Shown here: one piece after another, positions 51,977 to 61,936 of the stretch
How positions within the stretch are numbered: the stretch's first letter is position 1
Layout of the letters: the number at the start of each line of letters is the position of its first letter
Assembly: GCF_000626675.1 (NCBI RefSeq)
Contig: NZ_CP006842.1
Coordinates: 1,240,001 to 1,304,000, forward strand
DNA: 64,000 nt
Origin: Corynebacterium glyciniphilum AJ 3170
GTDB lineage: Bacteria; Actinomycetota; Actinomycetes; Mycobacteriales; Mycobacteriaceae
Direction: 5' to 3'
Program-made: the position numbers and the translations under genes
Notes under the pieces: model-generated
The model's database searches: none
Told to the model about the DNA's origin: nothing
The model's input: only the letters and a program-made list of their open reading frames with translations

Positions 51977-53560
51977 CTACTTCAGGATCTTGAAGGTCTT
52001 CCCGGCACGCAGCAGCACCGTCATCACGGCGGCGTAGGCACGGGGCTTCAGGAACTCCGGGCCGCGGATCGGTAGCACCCGCTCGTCGGTGACGTTCTGT
52101 GACTCGGTGTACTTCAGCAGACCGTAGGCACCCTGGCGCCGACCCTGGCCGGACTCACGGGTGCCGCCCATTTCGTTGTCCACCGAGGCGAATGCCGCAG
52201 CATAGCCGTCATTGATGTTGACGGTCCCGGAGAACAGCTGCTCGGCGATGCCGGTGGCGGTCTTCGACGGGCCGAACACGGCAGAGTTCAGGCCGTAGTC
52301 GGTGTCATTGGCCTTTTCGACAGCCTCGTCATGGGAGTCGACCTTCTCGACGTAGACGACTGGTCCGAAGACCTCGCCCCGCTTGAGGTCGGCCTCGTCG
52401 GGAACGTCGGTGAACACGGTCGGCTCGTAGAAGTAGGGACCCAGGTCCGGCCGTGCCTTACCGCCGGCGACGAGGGTAGCGCCCTTGTCCACGGCATCGT
52501 CGACCATCTTCTCCACGGTCGAGATCTGGCTGGCGCCGATCAGTGAGCCCATCTGGATGTTCCAGTCGAACCCGGCACCCAACTTCAGGTCCTTGGTCGC
52601 CTGGGCGAACTTGGGGACGAAGTCGTCGTACCTGTCCTTGTGGACGTAGATGCGCTCGATGGACACGCACAGCTGCCCCGAGTTGGAGAAGCAGCCGGTG
52701 AGGACGGTCGGCATGATCTTGTCGACGTCCGCGTCCCCGGTCACGATCATCGGGTTCTTGCCACCGAGCTCGGCGGAGTATCCGATGAGCCGACGCCCGG
52801 CGATCTCGCCGAGCTTCTTGCCGGTCTCCGTGGATCCGGTGAACATGAGGTGGTCACATTGCTCGGCGATGGAATTGCCGACGACACGCCCGGGGCCGGT
52901 GACCAGCTGGACGATGTCGCGGGGCATACCGGCCTCGAAGAGGAGCTTGAAGGCGTACAGCGCGGAGAAGGGTGTGGACGAGTCCGGCTTGGCCACCAGA
53001 GCGTTTCCGGCGGCCAGCGCGGGCATGGCGTCCGACAACGCCAGTGTCAGCGGGTAGTTCCACGGACTGATCTGACCGATGACCCCCTTGGGAAGGTGGC
53101 GCTCGGTCGTCTTGGTGAAGACCGGCATCACGCCCGCACGGTGCTTGTCCTTGAGGATCTTGTGGGTTTGGTTGCCGTAGTAACGGGCGGTGATCGCACA
53201 GTGGATCACTTCCTCGTAAGCGGAATCGCGGGACTTGCCGGTCTCCAGCTGAATGATGTCCATCATCATCTTCTGGTTCTTCAGCAGGATGTCGTGGAAG
53301 GCCAGCAGGATTTTCCCGCGCTTCTTCGGATCGACCTTGGCCCAGCGCTTCTGGGCGATACGGGCACGACGGAACGCCTCGTCGACGTCCTCTTCAGTGC
53401 CACGGCCGACCCATCCGATGGTCTCACCGGTGAACGACCCCTCGATCTCGAGGCGGTCGCCGTTGTCGACGCTTCCAGTCGCTGCGTTTACGGTCAAGGC
53501 CCGGAGTTCGGATGCGAGAGCATCAGGGATGGGGCCGAGAGACAGGGTCTTTTTCGTCAT
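51977..53560 (-). CDS. gabD2: Succinate-semialdehyde-type aldehyde dehydrogenase
   Basis: A 527-residue NAD(P)-dependent aldehyde dehydrogenase. Catalytic residues fit Glu264 (AELGGKNP) and Cys298 (SNSGQLCVS), and the cofactor pocket includes SPWNYPLTL (165-173). The length and the N-terminal extension of about 40 residues are like the GabD2 group of mycobacteria and corynebacteria, which oxidises succinic semialdehyde to succinate. ATG 53560 is preferred to GTG 53569; neither has a clear Shine-Dalgarno sequence. Confidence 0.87.
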   Translation of the reverse strand: MTKKTLSLGPIPDALASELRALTVNAATGSVDNGDRLEIEGSFTGETIGWVGRGTEEDVDEAFRRARIAQKRWAKVDPKKRGKILLAFHDILLKNQKMMMDIIQLETGKSRDSAYEEVIHCAITARYYGNQTHKILKDKHRAGVMPVFTKTTERHLPKGVIGQISPWNYPLTLALSDAMPALAAGNALVAKPDSSTPFSALYAFKLLFEAGMPRDIVQLVTGPGRVVGNSIAEQCDHLMFTGSTETGKKLGEIAGRRLIGYSAELGGKNPMIVTGDADVDKIMPTVLTGCFSNSGQLCVSIERIYVHKDRYDDFVPKFAQATKDLKLGAGFDWNIQMGSLIGASQISTVEKMVDDAVDKGATLVAGGKARPDLGPYFYEPTVFTDVPDEADLKRGEVFGPVVYVEKVDSHDEAVEKANDTDYGLNSAVFGPSKTATGIAEQLFSGTVNINDGYAAAFASVDNEMGGTRESGQGRRQGAYGLLKYTESQNVTDERVLPIRGPEFLKPRAYAAVMTVLLRAGKTFKILK

Positions 53561-53760
53561 GTGAAGCACACTATCGGAGATGGGGGTGATATGTCCCTGG
53601 TTTGTGTAATCGGGCCTACGGGAACACGGCGGACTTCTCGTACGTTGTTAGGGTGTACATGAGTAACCGCGTTCACGCGGACGCGTCACCTGCCCGGTCT
53701 GTCCTACGAGGACGCGGGGGAGGGCCATGAAACCGATAGTGACGGAAGGACAATGACGTC

Positions 53761-54642
53761 GTGAGAAGCTCGAACCCCTTTATGAGTTCGTTGACGAAGG
53801 CGGAGGGCGCCCAGCAGGGGCAGCGTGGCCCGTCCGCCGCCTACCAGCAGGGCTACCAGTCTGCCGGTGAGCAGTGGGGCCAGCAGGATCAGCAGGGGAT
53901 GGCTTATCAGCAGTCCCCGAACTACGGTGCGCCGACCACGGCGTCCGATCGCCCGATGACCATCGACGACGTCGTCACCAAGACCGGCATCACCTTGGCC
54001 GTCATCGTGGTCCTGGCCGCGGTGAACTTCATGATTGGCACCAGCAGCCCGAACCTGGCGATGGGCCTGACCTTCGTCGGTGCCATCGGTGGTCTCGTCG
54101 CTGTGCTGGTCTCCGCGTTCGGCAAGAAGTACGGCTCCCCGGTCGTCACGCTCGTCTACGCAGCTTTCGAAGGGCTCTTCGTCGGTGGATTCACCTGGAT
54201 CTTCGCCGGTGGAGTGGAAATTGGTGGCGCAAACGCCGGAGCGATGATCTTCCAGGCCGTCCTCGGCACCATCGGCGTGTTCGCCGGCATGCTGGTCGTC
54301 TACAAGACCGGGGCTATCCGGGTCACCCCGAAGTTCACCAAGATGCTCGTCGGCGCCATGATCGGTGTCCTGGTCCTGGTCCTGGGTAACTTCGTCTTCG
54401 CCATGTTCACCGGCGAGCAGACCATGCTGCGCGACGGTGGCCCGATCGCCATCATCTTCTCCCTGGTCTGCATCGGTCTGGCCGCCCTGAGCTTCCTGGC
54501 TGACTTCGACCAGGCTGACAAGCTCATCCGGGCCGGTGCTCCGTCCCGCTACGCCTGGGGCGTCGCTCTCGGTCTGGCTGTCACCCTGGTCTGGCTCTAC
54601 ACCGAGATCCTGCGCCTGCTGTCCTACTTCAACCAGGACTAG
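53761..54642 (+). CDS. Bax inhibitor-1/YccA-family membrane protein
   Basis: A 293-residue protein with a Gln/Gly-rich N-terminal tail of about 65 residues and then seven hydrophobic segments of the actinobacterial Bax1-I/YccA-like group (AFEGLFVGGFTWIFAGG, then LSFLADFDQADKLI with the conserved acidic pair). Homologues conduct calcium or protons or modulate proteases; the role in actinobacteria is open. It starts at GTG 53761. A strong hairpin follows the stop. Confidence 0.87.
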   Translation: MRSSNPFMSSLTKAEGAQQGQRGPSAAYQQGYQSAGEQWGQQDQQGMAYQQSPNYGAPTTASDRPMTIDDVVTKTGITLAVIVVLAAVNFMIGTSSPNLAMGLTFVGAIGGLVAVLVSAFGKKYGSPVVTLVYAAFEGLFVGGFTWIFAGGVEIGGANAGAMIFQAVLGTIGVFAGMLVVYKTGAIRVTPKFTKMLVGAMIGVLVLVLGNFVFAMFTGEQTMLRDGGPIAIIFSLVCIGLAALSFLADFDQADKLIRAGAPSRYAWGVALGLAVTLVWLYTEILRLLSYFNQD

Positions 54643-54671
54643 CGCAGGGGCTCACGCCCGACGCTGAGGCA

Positions 54672-54719
54672 CAGAGAACCGCCCCACTGGAAAAAGCGAT
54701 CCGGTGGGGCGGTTCTCTG
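54672..54719. terminator. Bidirectional 19-bp hairpin between Bax1-I gene and greA
   Basis: 54672-54690 pairs with 54701-54719 over 19 positions including one G-T wobble, core GAACCGCCCCAC, with a 10-nt loop rich in A. It sits between convergent genes and suits termination from both sides, although T-runs are short. Confidence 0.75.
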
Positions 54720-54748
54720 CTGCCGGGGGCGGGGAGAGCAGAGAAGAG

Positions 54749-55270
54749 CTACTGCTCAGCGCGCGGGACATCCCGGTCGGGGTCATAAGGCTCAGCCTTG
54801 ACCAGTGTCACGGAGATCGTGTCGCCTGTCGGGCTCTTGTACTCCCGGGTCTCGCCCTCCTTCGCGCCGACCAGGGCAGCACCCAGCGGAGCATCGGTGG
54901 AGTAGGTCTCCAGGTCGGGGTTCGAGGACTCCAGGCCTCGGGTACCGATCAGGAACGTCTCCTTGTCGTCCTCGTCGCCGTCGTAGTAGATGTGGACGAC
55001 GGAACCGACGAGAGCGACGCCGGACTCCTGCGGAGCCTCACCGATGGTGGCGCTGTCCAACAGCTCCTCGAGGTAGGCGATCCGGGCCTCCTCCTGGCCC
55101 TGCTGCTCGCGGGCGGCGTGGTAACCGCCGTTCTCCTTGAGGTCACCCTCTTCACGGCGCTCGTTGATCTCGGCGGCCAGAGCGGGACGATTCGCCTTCA
55201 GCGCGTTGAGCTCGTCATTGAGCCGGTCAAAGGATTCCTGAGTGAGCCAGGTCGTCTGATTGTCTGCCAT
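54749..55270 (-). CDS. greA: Transcription elongation factor GreA
   Basis: A 173-residue factor that rescues backtracked RNA polymerase. The N-terminal coiled coil carries the family signature ([18 protein letters not shown], about 40-57) with acidic tip residues, and the C-terminal FKBP-like domain has [17 protein letters not shown] 55270 has GGAGG about 12 bp upstream. It stands in the conserved greA - DUF4307 - mca order of Corynebacteriales. Confidence 0.95.
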   Translation of the reverse strand: MADNQTTWLTQESFDRLNDELNALKANRPALAAEINERREEGDLKENGGYHAAREQQGQEEARIAYLEELLDSATIGEAPQESGVALVGSVVHIYYDGDEDDKETFLIGTRGLESSNPDLETYSTDAPLGAALVGAKEGETREYKSPTGDTISVTLVKAEPYDPDRDVPRAEQ

Positions 55271-55418
55271 GAGCGTTCGCGTCCTCCTGCAGGTAGACCA
55301 CAGTGTCTGACAGGGACTGAGGTCGTTCGGAAAGATCGTGGGGGTACCCACGACACAGTTGTCGGGGCACAGTGTATCACCGCCGACATCCGGTCTGTCC
55401 GCCGGTCAGCGACCACTG

Positions 55419-55853
55419 TCAGTCCTGTGTGGCACCGGTGGTCTGCGTGGGATCGAGGTAGTCAGGGAAGACCGTCGAACATCCGTAGACGTCGGGTGCG
55501 ACAGGCGAACTGTTGGTGGGGATGTCCACTGTGAGACGGGTGCTTTCCGAGCCGCCGGCGGCGACGACGGCTTCTCGGCGTCCGATCTCGGCGTGTGACT
55601 CGTCCAGTGCGGTCACGATGCAGTACGCAGGCTTGTCGACGTCGTCCCGGGTGATGTCGAGGTTCATCCGCAAGGTACTTCCGTCGACGACCTCGTGACC
55701 GGTGGCGGTGCCGGAGGCGTCACCACTGGTGCTGTTGCGGAACTGCGAGAACACGTACACGCCGACGGCGACCAGAACGATCACGATGCCGATGACGATG
55801 AACTTGCCGCTCACGCCCTGTTGACGGGAGGAACCGTAGGTCGCCTTGCTCAT
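55419..55853 (-). CDS. DUF4307 membrane-anchored protein
   Basis: A 144-residue protein with one membrane segment at about 18-36 and an extracytoplasmic domain containing two cysteines (AYCIVTALD, VYGCSTVF) that could form a disulfide. It matches DUF4307, found next to mca and greA across mycolic-acid bacteria (Rv1081c type). Function is unknown. It diverges from mca; ATG 55853 begins MSKATYGSSRQQG, the normal start for the family. Confidence 0.87.
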   Translation of the reverse strand: MSKATYGSSRQQGVSGKFIVIGIVIVLVAVGVYVFSQFRNSTSGDASGTATGHEVVDGSTLRMNLDITRDDVDKPAYCIVTALDESHAEIGRREAVVAAGGSESTRLTVDIPTNSSPVAPDVYGCSTVFPDYLDPTQTTGATQD

Positions 55854-55973
55854 TCCACAGATCGTAGGCGGTGCCGTCAGTGAATAGCCAGCCGGGCGAA
55901 TTGGACGCACCCCTGTCGGAAGCGTTGAATGGGAGAGTTGACCGGTACAGACGACACCGAAGGGGTGCGACAC

Positions 55974-56882
55974 GTGAGCGATGGAGCTCTTCACAACAGC
56001 GCAGACCAACAGCGGTCCAGGCAGGGGTTGCGGCTCCTGGCCATTCACGCGCACCCGGACGACGAGTCCAGTAAGGGTGCCGCGGCGATGGCGCGCTACG
56101 CCGATGAAGGTGCGGACGTCATGGTGTTGACGTGCACAGGCGGTGAACGCGGCAGCATCCTCAACCCGAACATGGATGTCCCCGGCGTCGTAGAGAACAT
56201 GAACGACGTCCGCCGTCAGGAGATGGCGCGCGCCGCCGACATTCTGGGGGTCTCCCATCGCTGGCTCGGGTACGTCGACTCAGGCCTCCCGGAGGGCGAC
56301 CCGCTTCCGCCCCTTCCGGAGGGTTGCTTCGCGCTCGAAGACACCGAGGCCGTCACCCTGGAGCTCACGCGGGTGATTCGTGACTTCCGGCCGCACGTCA
56401 TCATCACCTACGACGAGAACGGTGGTTACCCCCATCCGGACCACCTCAAGACCCATGCGGTCAGTATGCGGGCCTACGACACCGCGGCTGATCCCGACTA
56501 CCACGCGGAGATCGGCCGTCCCTGGGAGGTTCAGAAGGTCTACTACACCCACGGCTTTATCCGGCGCCGTTTCGAGCTGCTGGCGCAGGCCAGTCTCGAC
56601 GCCGGTGATGACCGGGCGACGGTGGCACTGGACCGGTGGAAGGGGATGCCCGACATCATGCCGCGCGTCACGACCCGCGTGGATTGCGCTCCATGGTTCG
56701 ACCGTCGCGACGATGCTCTGCGGGCCCACGCCACCCAGATCGACCCCGAAGGACCGTTCTTCGCCGTGCCGACCGGTCTGCAACAGCAGGTCTGGCCCAC
56801 CGAGGAGTTCGAACTCGCCCGCTCGAGAGTGGAAACTTCCTTGCCCGAGGACGACCTTTTCGCCGGTGTCGTGCCCGAATGA
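55974..56882 (+). CDS. mca: Mycothiol S-conjugate amidase
   Basis: A 302-residue zinc hydrolase that cleaves mycothiol conjugates so that the mercapturic acid part can be exported, a detoxification step specific to actinobacteria. The metal site is AIHAHPDDESSKG with HPDH further on (YPHPDH); TCTGGERGSILNP is typical of Mca rather than MshB. GTG 55974 has AAGGGG 8 bp upstream; ATG 55929, 15 codons earlier, is the alternative. It diverges from the DUF4307 gene. Confidence 0.93.
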   Translation: MSDGALHNSADQQRSRQGLRLLAIHAHPDDESSKGAAAMARYADEGADVMVLTCTGGERGSILNPNMDVPGVVENMNDVRRQEMARAADILGVSHRWLGYVDSGLPEGDPLPPLPEGCFALEDTEAVTLELTRVIRDFRPHVIITYDENGGYPHPDHLKTHAVSMRAYDTAADPDYHAEIGRPWEVQKVYYTHGFIRRRFELLAQASLDAGDDRATVALDRWKGMPDIMPRVTTRVDCAPWFDRRDDALRAHATQIDPEGPFFAVPTGLQQQVWPTEEFELARSRVETSLPEDDLFAGVVPE

Positions 56883-56918
56883 GGCCGACCGCCGCCACCT
56901 TAGATAGGCTCTGAAGAC

Positions 56919-57266
56919 ATGATCACGGTTTCCCCGTCCCTAACCTCAACTGTTTCCCTGGTGGCCCAGGAACAGGTCAACCGTGGCCCTCAAGGGCCGG
57001 AGTTCGGAAAGGCCGCACCCGTTGGCCTGCTGGTGATCATCGGACTTCTCGTCGTCATCCTCGCACTGGGGTATTTCTTCAATCGTCGGATGCGGAAGAT
57101 GCACAAACGACGCGACTTCGCCGACGCTCACGGCCTCGACCCCTTCGACATCGACACCATCGACAGGCGTATGGCAGAGGCGGACGCCGCCGGTGCTGTG
57201 ACCACACCGGTGGATGCGGATGGTCAAGACAGCAGTACGGAAGATCCAGGTGGCGACCAGCGGTGA
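56919..57266 (+). CDS. Small membrane protein between mca and uppS
   Basis: A 115-residue protein with one membrane segment at about 34-54 followed by a basic patch (NRRMRKMHKRRDFADAHG) and an acidic tail. It corresponds by position to Rv1083 in mycobacteria. No function is known. Its stop overlaps the GTG start of uppS by 4 bp, so it is co-translated with a prenyltransferase gene. Confidence 0.82.
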   Translation: MITVSPSLTSTVSLVAQEQVNRGPQGPEFGKAAPVGLLVIIGLLVVILALGYFFNRRMRKMHKRRDFADAHGLDPFDIDTIDRRMAEADAAGAVTTPVDADGQDSSTEDPGGDQR

Positions 57267-58018
57267 TTCTCTACTCGCTCTATGAGCGACGACTGCAGCG
57301 CGAGCTGAAGGGCCGTCGTCGGCCCAAACACGTCGCCATCATGTGCGACGGAAACCGCCGGTGGGCCCGCGAGAACGGATTCACCGACGTCTCCCACGGT
57401 CACCGCGTGGGGGCGAAGAAGATCGTCGAAGTCGTTGACTGGTGCGACGAGCAGGACATCGAATCCGTGACCGTCTACCTGCTCAGTACGGAGAACCTCC
57501 GGCGCAGTGCCGAGGAACTCGACCTGTTGATGCGCATCATCGGGGATGTCTCGGATGAACTCGCCGCGGCCAAAGGTCGGTTCCGGTTGCACGTCATGGG
57601 TCGGCTCGATCTTATTCCCGACGAACTTCGCGAACGTATGCGGCACGCGGAGGCGCGGACGACTGACCACACCGGCGTGCACGTGAACATCGCCGTCGGA
57701 TACGGGGGGCGACAGGAGATTGTCGACGGCGTCCAGAAGCTCGTGGACGAGTTGGCCAGTAAGGGCGTTCCCTCGGAAGAGATGAGCGCCCACATCACCG
57801 ATGACGCTATCGGCGACCACCTGTACACCTCCGGGCAGCCGGATCCTGACCTGGTGATCCGAACGTCCGGTGAACAGCGCCTCTCGGGCTTTCTGCTGTG
57901 GCAGTCGGCGTACTCCGAAATCTGGTTCACTGACACCTACTGGCCGGCGTTCCGTCGGCTGGACTTCCTGCGTGCGCTGCGCGACTTCTCGGTGCGCGAA
58001 CGACGCTTCGGTAAGTGA
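57263..58018 (+). CDS. uppS: Short-chain cis-prenyltransferase (Z-FPP synthase-like)
   Basis: A 251-residue isoprenyl transferase. The catalytic Asp29 lies in IMCDGNRRWAREN; VTVYLLSTENLRRS and the C-terminal RTSGEQRLSGFLLWQ complete the cis-prenyltransferase motifs. By gene order it corresponds to mycobacterial Rv1086, which makes short Z-farnesyl diphosphate from IPP and geranyl diphosphate as a primer for decaprenyl lipid. It is a consumer of the IPP that the mevalonate genes at 7.6-11.8 kb would supply. Start codon is GTG. Confidence 0.92.
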   Translation: MILYSLYERRLQRELKGRRRPKHVAIMCDGNRRWARENGFTDVSHGHRVGAKKIVEVVDWCDEQDIESVTVYLLSTENLRRSAEELDLLMRIIGDVSDELAAAKGRFRLHVMGRLDLIPDELRERMRHAEARTTDHTGVHVNIAVGYGGRQEIVDGVQKLVDELASKGVPSEEMSAHITDDAIGDHLYTSGQPDPDLVIRTSGEQRLSGFLLWQSAYSEIWFTDTYWPAFRRLDFLRALRDFSVRERRFGK

Positions 58019-58037
58019 GCGGGTAGCGGCCGGTCTG

Positions 58038-58967
58038 TCAGATTTTGCGCATCCGTACCGATTCCACCAGGTGATCGGGGCCCTTACGCAGGACCAGTGA
58101 CGCTCGCACCCTGGTCGGAAGGATGTTCTCCACCAGGTTGGGCAGGTTCACCGTCTGCCAGATCTCCCGCGCAACCACCAGCGCGTCCTCGTCGGACAGC
58201 GCGGCGTAGTAGCGGAAGTGGGCGTCAGGTTTACGGAAAGCGGTGTTCTTGAGCTTGAGGAACCTCTCGACATACCAGCGTTCGATGTCCGTCCGCTCGG
58301 CGTCGACGTAGACGGAGAAGTCGAAGAGATCCGACACCATCAACGTCGGTCCGGTCTGCAGCACATTGAGCCCCTCGACGATGAGGATATCCGGCCGATC
58401 CACGATGTGGACCTCGTCGAGGCGGTCGTACTTCTCGTGCGAGTACACCGGGGCCGGTACCTCCGGGGCTCCGGACTTCACTGCGGTGACGAAGTTCAGC
58501 AGCGCCTTCTGGTCGTAGCTTTCCGGATAACCTTTGCGCCCCATCATGTGCCGTTTGTTGAGTTCATCGGCGGGATAGAGGAAACCGTCGGTGGTGATCA
58601 GATCCACCCGCGGACGGGACTCCCAACGCTGTAACAGGACCTGGAGTAGGCGGGCGGTGGTGGACTTGCCCACCGCAACGGAGCCGGAGACCCCGATGAT
58701 GAAGGGAACGTGCGGCATCTCCTCGCCGAGGAAGGTTTCGGTGGCACTGTTGAGCTGCCTGATCGCCTCGAACCGCAGATCGATCATGCGGGAGAGCGGG
58801 AGATAGACCTCACTGACCTCGTCCATGTCGATGTCCTCACCGATTCCCCTCAGCTTCTCGAGCTCTTCCGGGCTGAGGACCTGGGGCATGGCGCGACGCA
58901 AGGACCGCCACTGTGACCGGTCAAGCTCGATGTACGGTGAGTACTCGTCGGAGTTTCGGGCTGGCAT
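58038..58967 (-). CDS. coaA: Pantothenate kinase, type I
   Basis: A 309-residue prokaryotic CoaA that phosphorylates pantothenate, the first step of coenzyme A synthesis. The P-loop is [12 protein letters not shown] (92-103), and [20 protein letters not shown] and [11 protein letters not shown] follow in family order. ATG 58967 starts at [17 protein letters not shown], typical for actinobacterial CoaA. It diverges from glyA, an order conserved in Corynebacteriales. Confidence 0.95.
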   Translation of the reverse strand: MPARNSDEYSPYIELDRSQWRSLRRAMPQVLSPEELEKLRGIGEDIDMDEVSEVYLPLSRMIDLRFEAIRQLNSATETFLGEEMPHVPFIIGVSGSVAVGKSTTARLLQVLLQRWESRPRVDLITTDGFLYPADELNKRHMMGRKGYPESYDQKALLNFVTAVKSGAPEVPAPVYSHEKYDRLDEVHIVDRPDILIVEGLNVLQTGPTLMVSDLFDFSVYVDAERTDIERWYVERFLKLKNTAFRKPDAHFRYYAALSDEDALVVAREIWQTVNLPNLVENILPTRVRASLVLRKGPDHLVESVRMRKI

Positions 58968-59097
58968 GGGGGCTATTGTGCTACCCGAAGATGGTTTCGA
59001 CCAATCACCCGGCACCAGTGGTCCATGCACTGACAGGTTATGATGTGTCCTGATTGTTCTGATCCAGTTGCGGCCGACGTGAAAGGCGATCCACCCC

Positions 59098-60405
59098 ATG
59101 AGCCAGACGAACCACCCAGACCAGTCCCAGCACAATGCGGAACTGGCGGATTTCGATCCGGAGGTGGCCGCGGCCATCGCCGGAGAACTCTCCCGTCAGC
59201 GTGACACGCTGGAGATGATCGCCAGCGAGAACTTCGTTCCGCGTGCGGTACTCCAGGCCCAGGGCTCCGTTCTGACCAACAAGTACGCCGAGGGGTACCC
59301 GGGGCGCCGGTATTACGGCGGCTGCGAGAACGTCGACATTATCGAGGATCTCGCCCGCGACCGCGCCAAGGCGGTCTTCGGGGCGGAGTTCGCCAATGTG
59401 CAGCCGCACTCCGGCGCTCAGGCCAATGCCGCAGTTCTGATGTCTCTGGCGAACCCCGGTGACAAGATCATGGGGCTGTCCCTGGCACACGGCGGCCACC
59501 TCACCCACGGCATGAAGCTGAACTTCTCCGGGAAGCTCTACGACGTCGCCGCCTACGAGGTGGACCCCGACACCTTCCGTCTGGACATGGACAAGGTCCG
59601 GGAACAGGCGATCAAGGAGAAGCCGACGGTCATCATCGGCGGTTGGTCGGCCTACCCCCGACACCAGGATTTCGCGGCATTCCGTGAGATCGCCGACGAA
59701 GTCGGCGCCAAGCTGTGGGTCGACATGGCACACTTCGCCGGGCTGGTCGCCGCGGACCTGCACCCGTCACCGGTGCCGCATGCTGACGTGGTCTCCACCA
59801 CGGTCCACAAGACTCTGGGTGGTCCGCGTTCCGGCATGATCCTGGCGAAGCAGGAGTGGGCGAAGAAGCTCAACTCCTCCGTCTTCCCCGGGCAGCAGGG
59901 TGGTCCGCTGATGCACGTCGTCGCCGCGAAGGCCGTCTCCATGAAGATTGCCCAGACCGACGACTTCCGCGACCGACAGGCCCGTACGCTCGAAGGGGCC
60001 AAGATCCTCGCCGAGCGGCTCACCGCTGCGGACACCACCGAGGCCGGTGTGCAGGTGCTCACCGGGGGCACTGACGTGCATCTCGTCCTCGCAGACCTGC
60101 GCAACTCCGAGCTCAACGGGCAGGAAGCGGAGGATCTGCTGCACGAGGTCGGTATCACGGTCAACCGCAACGCTGTACCGTTCGACCCGCGCCCGCCGAT
60201 GGTCACCTCCGGCCTGCGCATCGGTACCTCCGCCCTGGCCTCCCGCGGGCTTGACGCAGACGCCTTCACCGAGGTCGCAGATGTGATCGGTACCGCCCTG
60301 GCTCAGGGCAAGGGTGCGGACACCGAGACCCTGCGCAGGCGCGTCGACAAGGTCGCCGCCGATTTCCCGCTGTACCCGGGCTTCGAGGACTGGAAGATCA
60401 ACTAA
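59098..60405 (+). CDS. glyA: Serine hydroxymethyltransferase
   Basis: A 435-residue PLP enzyme that converts serine and tetrahydrofolate to glycine and methylene-tetrahydrofolate. The PLP lysine is Lys238 in [14 protein letters not shown], and [15 protein letters not shown] and [10 protein letters not shown] are family signatures. The TATGAT at 59039-59044 is a plausible -10 element. It is followed 21 bp later by the nicotinamidase gene and diverges from coaA. Confidence 0.96.
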   Translation: MSQTNHPDQSQHNAELADFDPEVAAAIAGELSRQRDTLEMIASENFVPRAVLQAQGSVLTNKYAEGYPGRRYYGGCENVDIIEDLARDRAKAVFGAEFANVQPHSGAQANAAVLMSLANPGDKIMGLSLAHGGHLTHGMKLNFSGKLYDVAAYEVDPDTFRLDMDKVREQAIKEKPTVIIGGWSAYPRHQDFAAFREIADEVGAKLWVDMAHFAGLVAADLHPSPVPHADVVSTTVHKTLGGPRSGMILAKQEWAKKLNSSVFPGQQGGPLMHVVAAKAVSMKIAQTDDFRDRQARTLEGAKILAERLTAADTTEAGVQVLTGGTDVHLVLADLRNSELNGQEAEDLLHEVGITVNRNAVPFDPRPPMVTSGLRIGTSALASRGLDADAFTEVADVIGTALAQGKGADTETLRRRVDKVAADFPLYPGFEDWKIN

Positions 60406-60426
60406 TCCGGCTCTACTGTGGGCGCC

Positions 60427-61005
60427 ATGAGCGCTTCACGGAAAGCCCTGATCGTCGTCGACGTCCAGAACGATTTCTGCCCCGGAGGATCCCTGGGCAC
60501 GGAGCGAGGGGCGGACGTTGCCGCCGCGATCAGCGCCCGTCTGCGTGCACACAAGGATGACTACGACGTCGTTGTCGGCACGAAGGACTGGCACATAGAC
60601 CCCGCCGGGCATTTTGCGCCCGACGGGGTCGCACCGGATTTCGAGGACACATGGCCGGTGCACTGCGTCGCCGGCACCCATGGTGCCGACGTTCACCCGG
60701 ACCTCGAGGCCGGGCTGGTGGATGCCTGGTTCCTCAAAGGGGAGTACACGGCGGCCTATTCCGGTTTCGAGGGGCACCTGGAGGATGCGGGGACGGGACT
60801 GGCGGACTGGCTGCGCGAACACGGGATCACCTCGGTCGCCGTATGCGGCATCGCCACTGACTTCTGTGTGCGCGCCACAGCGCTCGATGCCGTGGCTGAG
60901 GGTTTCGATGTGGAGTTGCTCAGCGAGCTCTGCGCCCCGGTCAGCGTGCCCGGTGGCGCGGTGGCCGTCGAACAGATGGCCTATGTCGGGGTGACTGTAG
61001 TGTGA
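60427..61005 (+). CDS. pncA: Nicotinamidase/pyrazinamidase
   Basis: A 192-residue cysteine hydrolase that turns nicotinamide into nicotinate for NAD salvage. The catalytic triad fits Asp12 (VDVQNDFC), Lys104 (WFLKGEY) and Cys147 (GIATDFCVRA). Asp54, His56 and His62 form the metal site. ATG 60427 is preferred over GTG 60418. It lies between glyA and an enoyl-CoA hydratase in a same-strand run. Confidence 0.94.
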   Translation: MSASRKALIVVDVQNDFCPGGSLGTERGADVAAAISARLRAHKDDYDVVVGTKDWHIDPAGHFAPDGVAPDFEDTWPVHCVAGTHGADVHPDLEAGLVDAWFLKGEYTAAYSGFEGHLEDAGTGLADWLREHGITSVAVCGIATDFCVRATALDAVAEGFDVELLSELCAPVSVPGGAVAVEQMAYVGVTVV

Positions 61006-61011
61006 GGTGGC

Positions 61012-61797
61012 ATGGACCTTGTTGACACCACCACCAGTGACGGAATCCGCATCATCACCATCAACCGTCCCGACGCCCACAACTCGCTGAACCGCGACCT
61101 GAGGCGCGAGCTGAGGGACGCTTTCGCTGCCGCGGCCACGGATGCGTCGCCGGACGGCCCGGTCCGGGCCGTTGTTGTCAGGGCATCCGGCACGGCGTTC
61201 TGCTCCGGTCAGGATCTCAAGGAACAGCTGGAGGAAACCCGGCAGGGGATTGACACGGACAAGGTGATCACCGAGTACAACCCGATGATGGACGCTCTAT
61301 TGTCCATTCCGGTGCCGGTGATTGCCGCGATCCAGGGGGCCGCGGCCGGGGCAGGATGGGGCATCGCGATGGCCTGTGACTTCCGGGTGGCCTCGACGAC
61401 GGCGGCCTTCAAGGGAGCGTTCAGTGGCGTCGGGCTGGCGTCGGACTGCGGCCTGTCCCGCTCACTGGCCGACGCAGTGGGACAGACCAGGGCACTGGAG
61501 CTTCTTCTGCTCGATGAACGGGTCAGCGCCGCAGAGGCAGGATCACTGGGTATCGTCACCTCGGTGGTCGAGGCTGAGGTACTGGACAACGCGGTGCAGG
61601 AGCTGGCGCAGCGCTTCGCGACGGGGCCCACGGCGTCCTACCGGGAGATCAAGGCCCTCGTGCGCGATGCAGCGGCAGTGAGTGCCCGCGCAGGGGAGGA
61701 GGCCGGCGCACAGCGACGGCTGTTCCAGACTGCGGACCACGGCGAGGCGATCCGGGCGTTCCTGGAGAAGCGGGCTCCGCAGTTCCGCGGGGTGTGA
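61012..61797 (+). CDS. Enoyl-CoA hydratase/isomerase family protein
   Basis: A 261-residue crotonase-fold protein. The oxyanion-hole segments are FCSGQDLKEQ and AAAGAGWGIAMACDFRV; the GVGLASDCGLSRSL region holds an Asp where hydratases have catalytic Glu, as in PaaG-like isomerases and some hydratases. A beta-oxidation or phenylacetate role is possible. It starts 6 bp after pncA. A strong hairpin follows at 61821-61861 and an acyl-CoA dehydrogenase lies convergent. Confidence 0.88.
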   Translation: MDLVDTTTSDGIRIITINRPDAHNSLNRDLRRELRDAFAAAATDASPDGPVRAVVVRASGTAFCSGQDLKEQLEETRQGIDTDKVITEYNPMMDALLSIPVPVIAAIQGAAAGAGWGIAMACDFRVASTTAAFKGAFSGVGLASDCGLSRSLADAVGQTRALELLLLDERVSAAEAGSLGIVTSVVEAEVLDNAVQELAQRFATGPTASYREIKALVRDAAAVSARAGEEAGAQRRLFQTADHGEAIRAFLEKRAPQFRGV

Positions 61798-61820
61798 CTC
61801 CCCAGCCCCGGGCCTGCACA

Positions 61821-61861
61821 AGCAACCCCCCAGGTCGGTGGGGCCGACCTGGGGGGTTGCT
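61821..61861. terminator. 18-bp perfect hairpin between convergent genes
   Basis: AGCAACCCCCCAGGTCGG (61821-61838) pairs perfectly with 61844-61861 around a 5-nt loop. It lies between the enoyl-CoA hydratase and the convergent acyl-CoA dehydrogenase, so it probably terminates both transcripts. Confidence 0.85.
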
Positions 61862-61936
61862 CCGGGACACCGGCACGTTCTGTGGGACAGATGTGTGACC
61901 GACGGTGTCGAGAGCGCCGATAGAACGGTGTTCGTC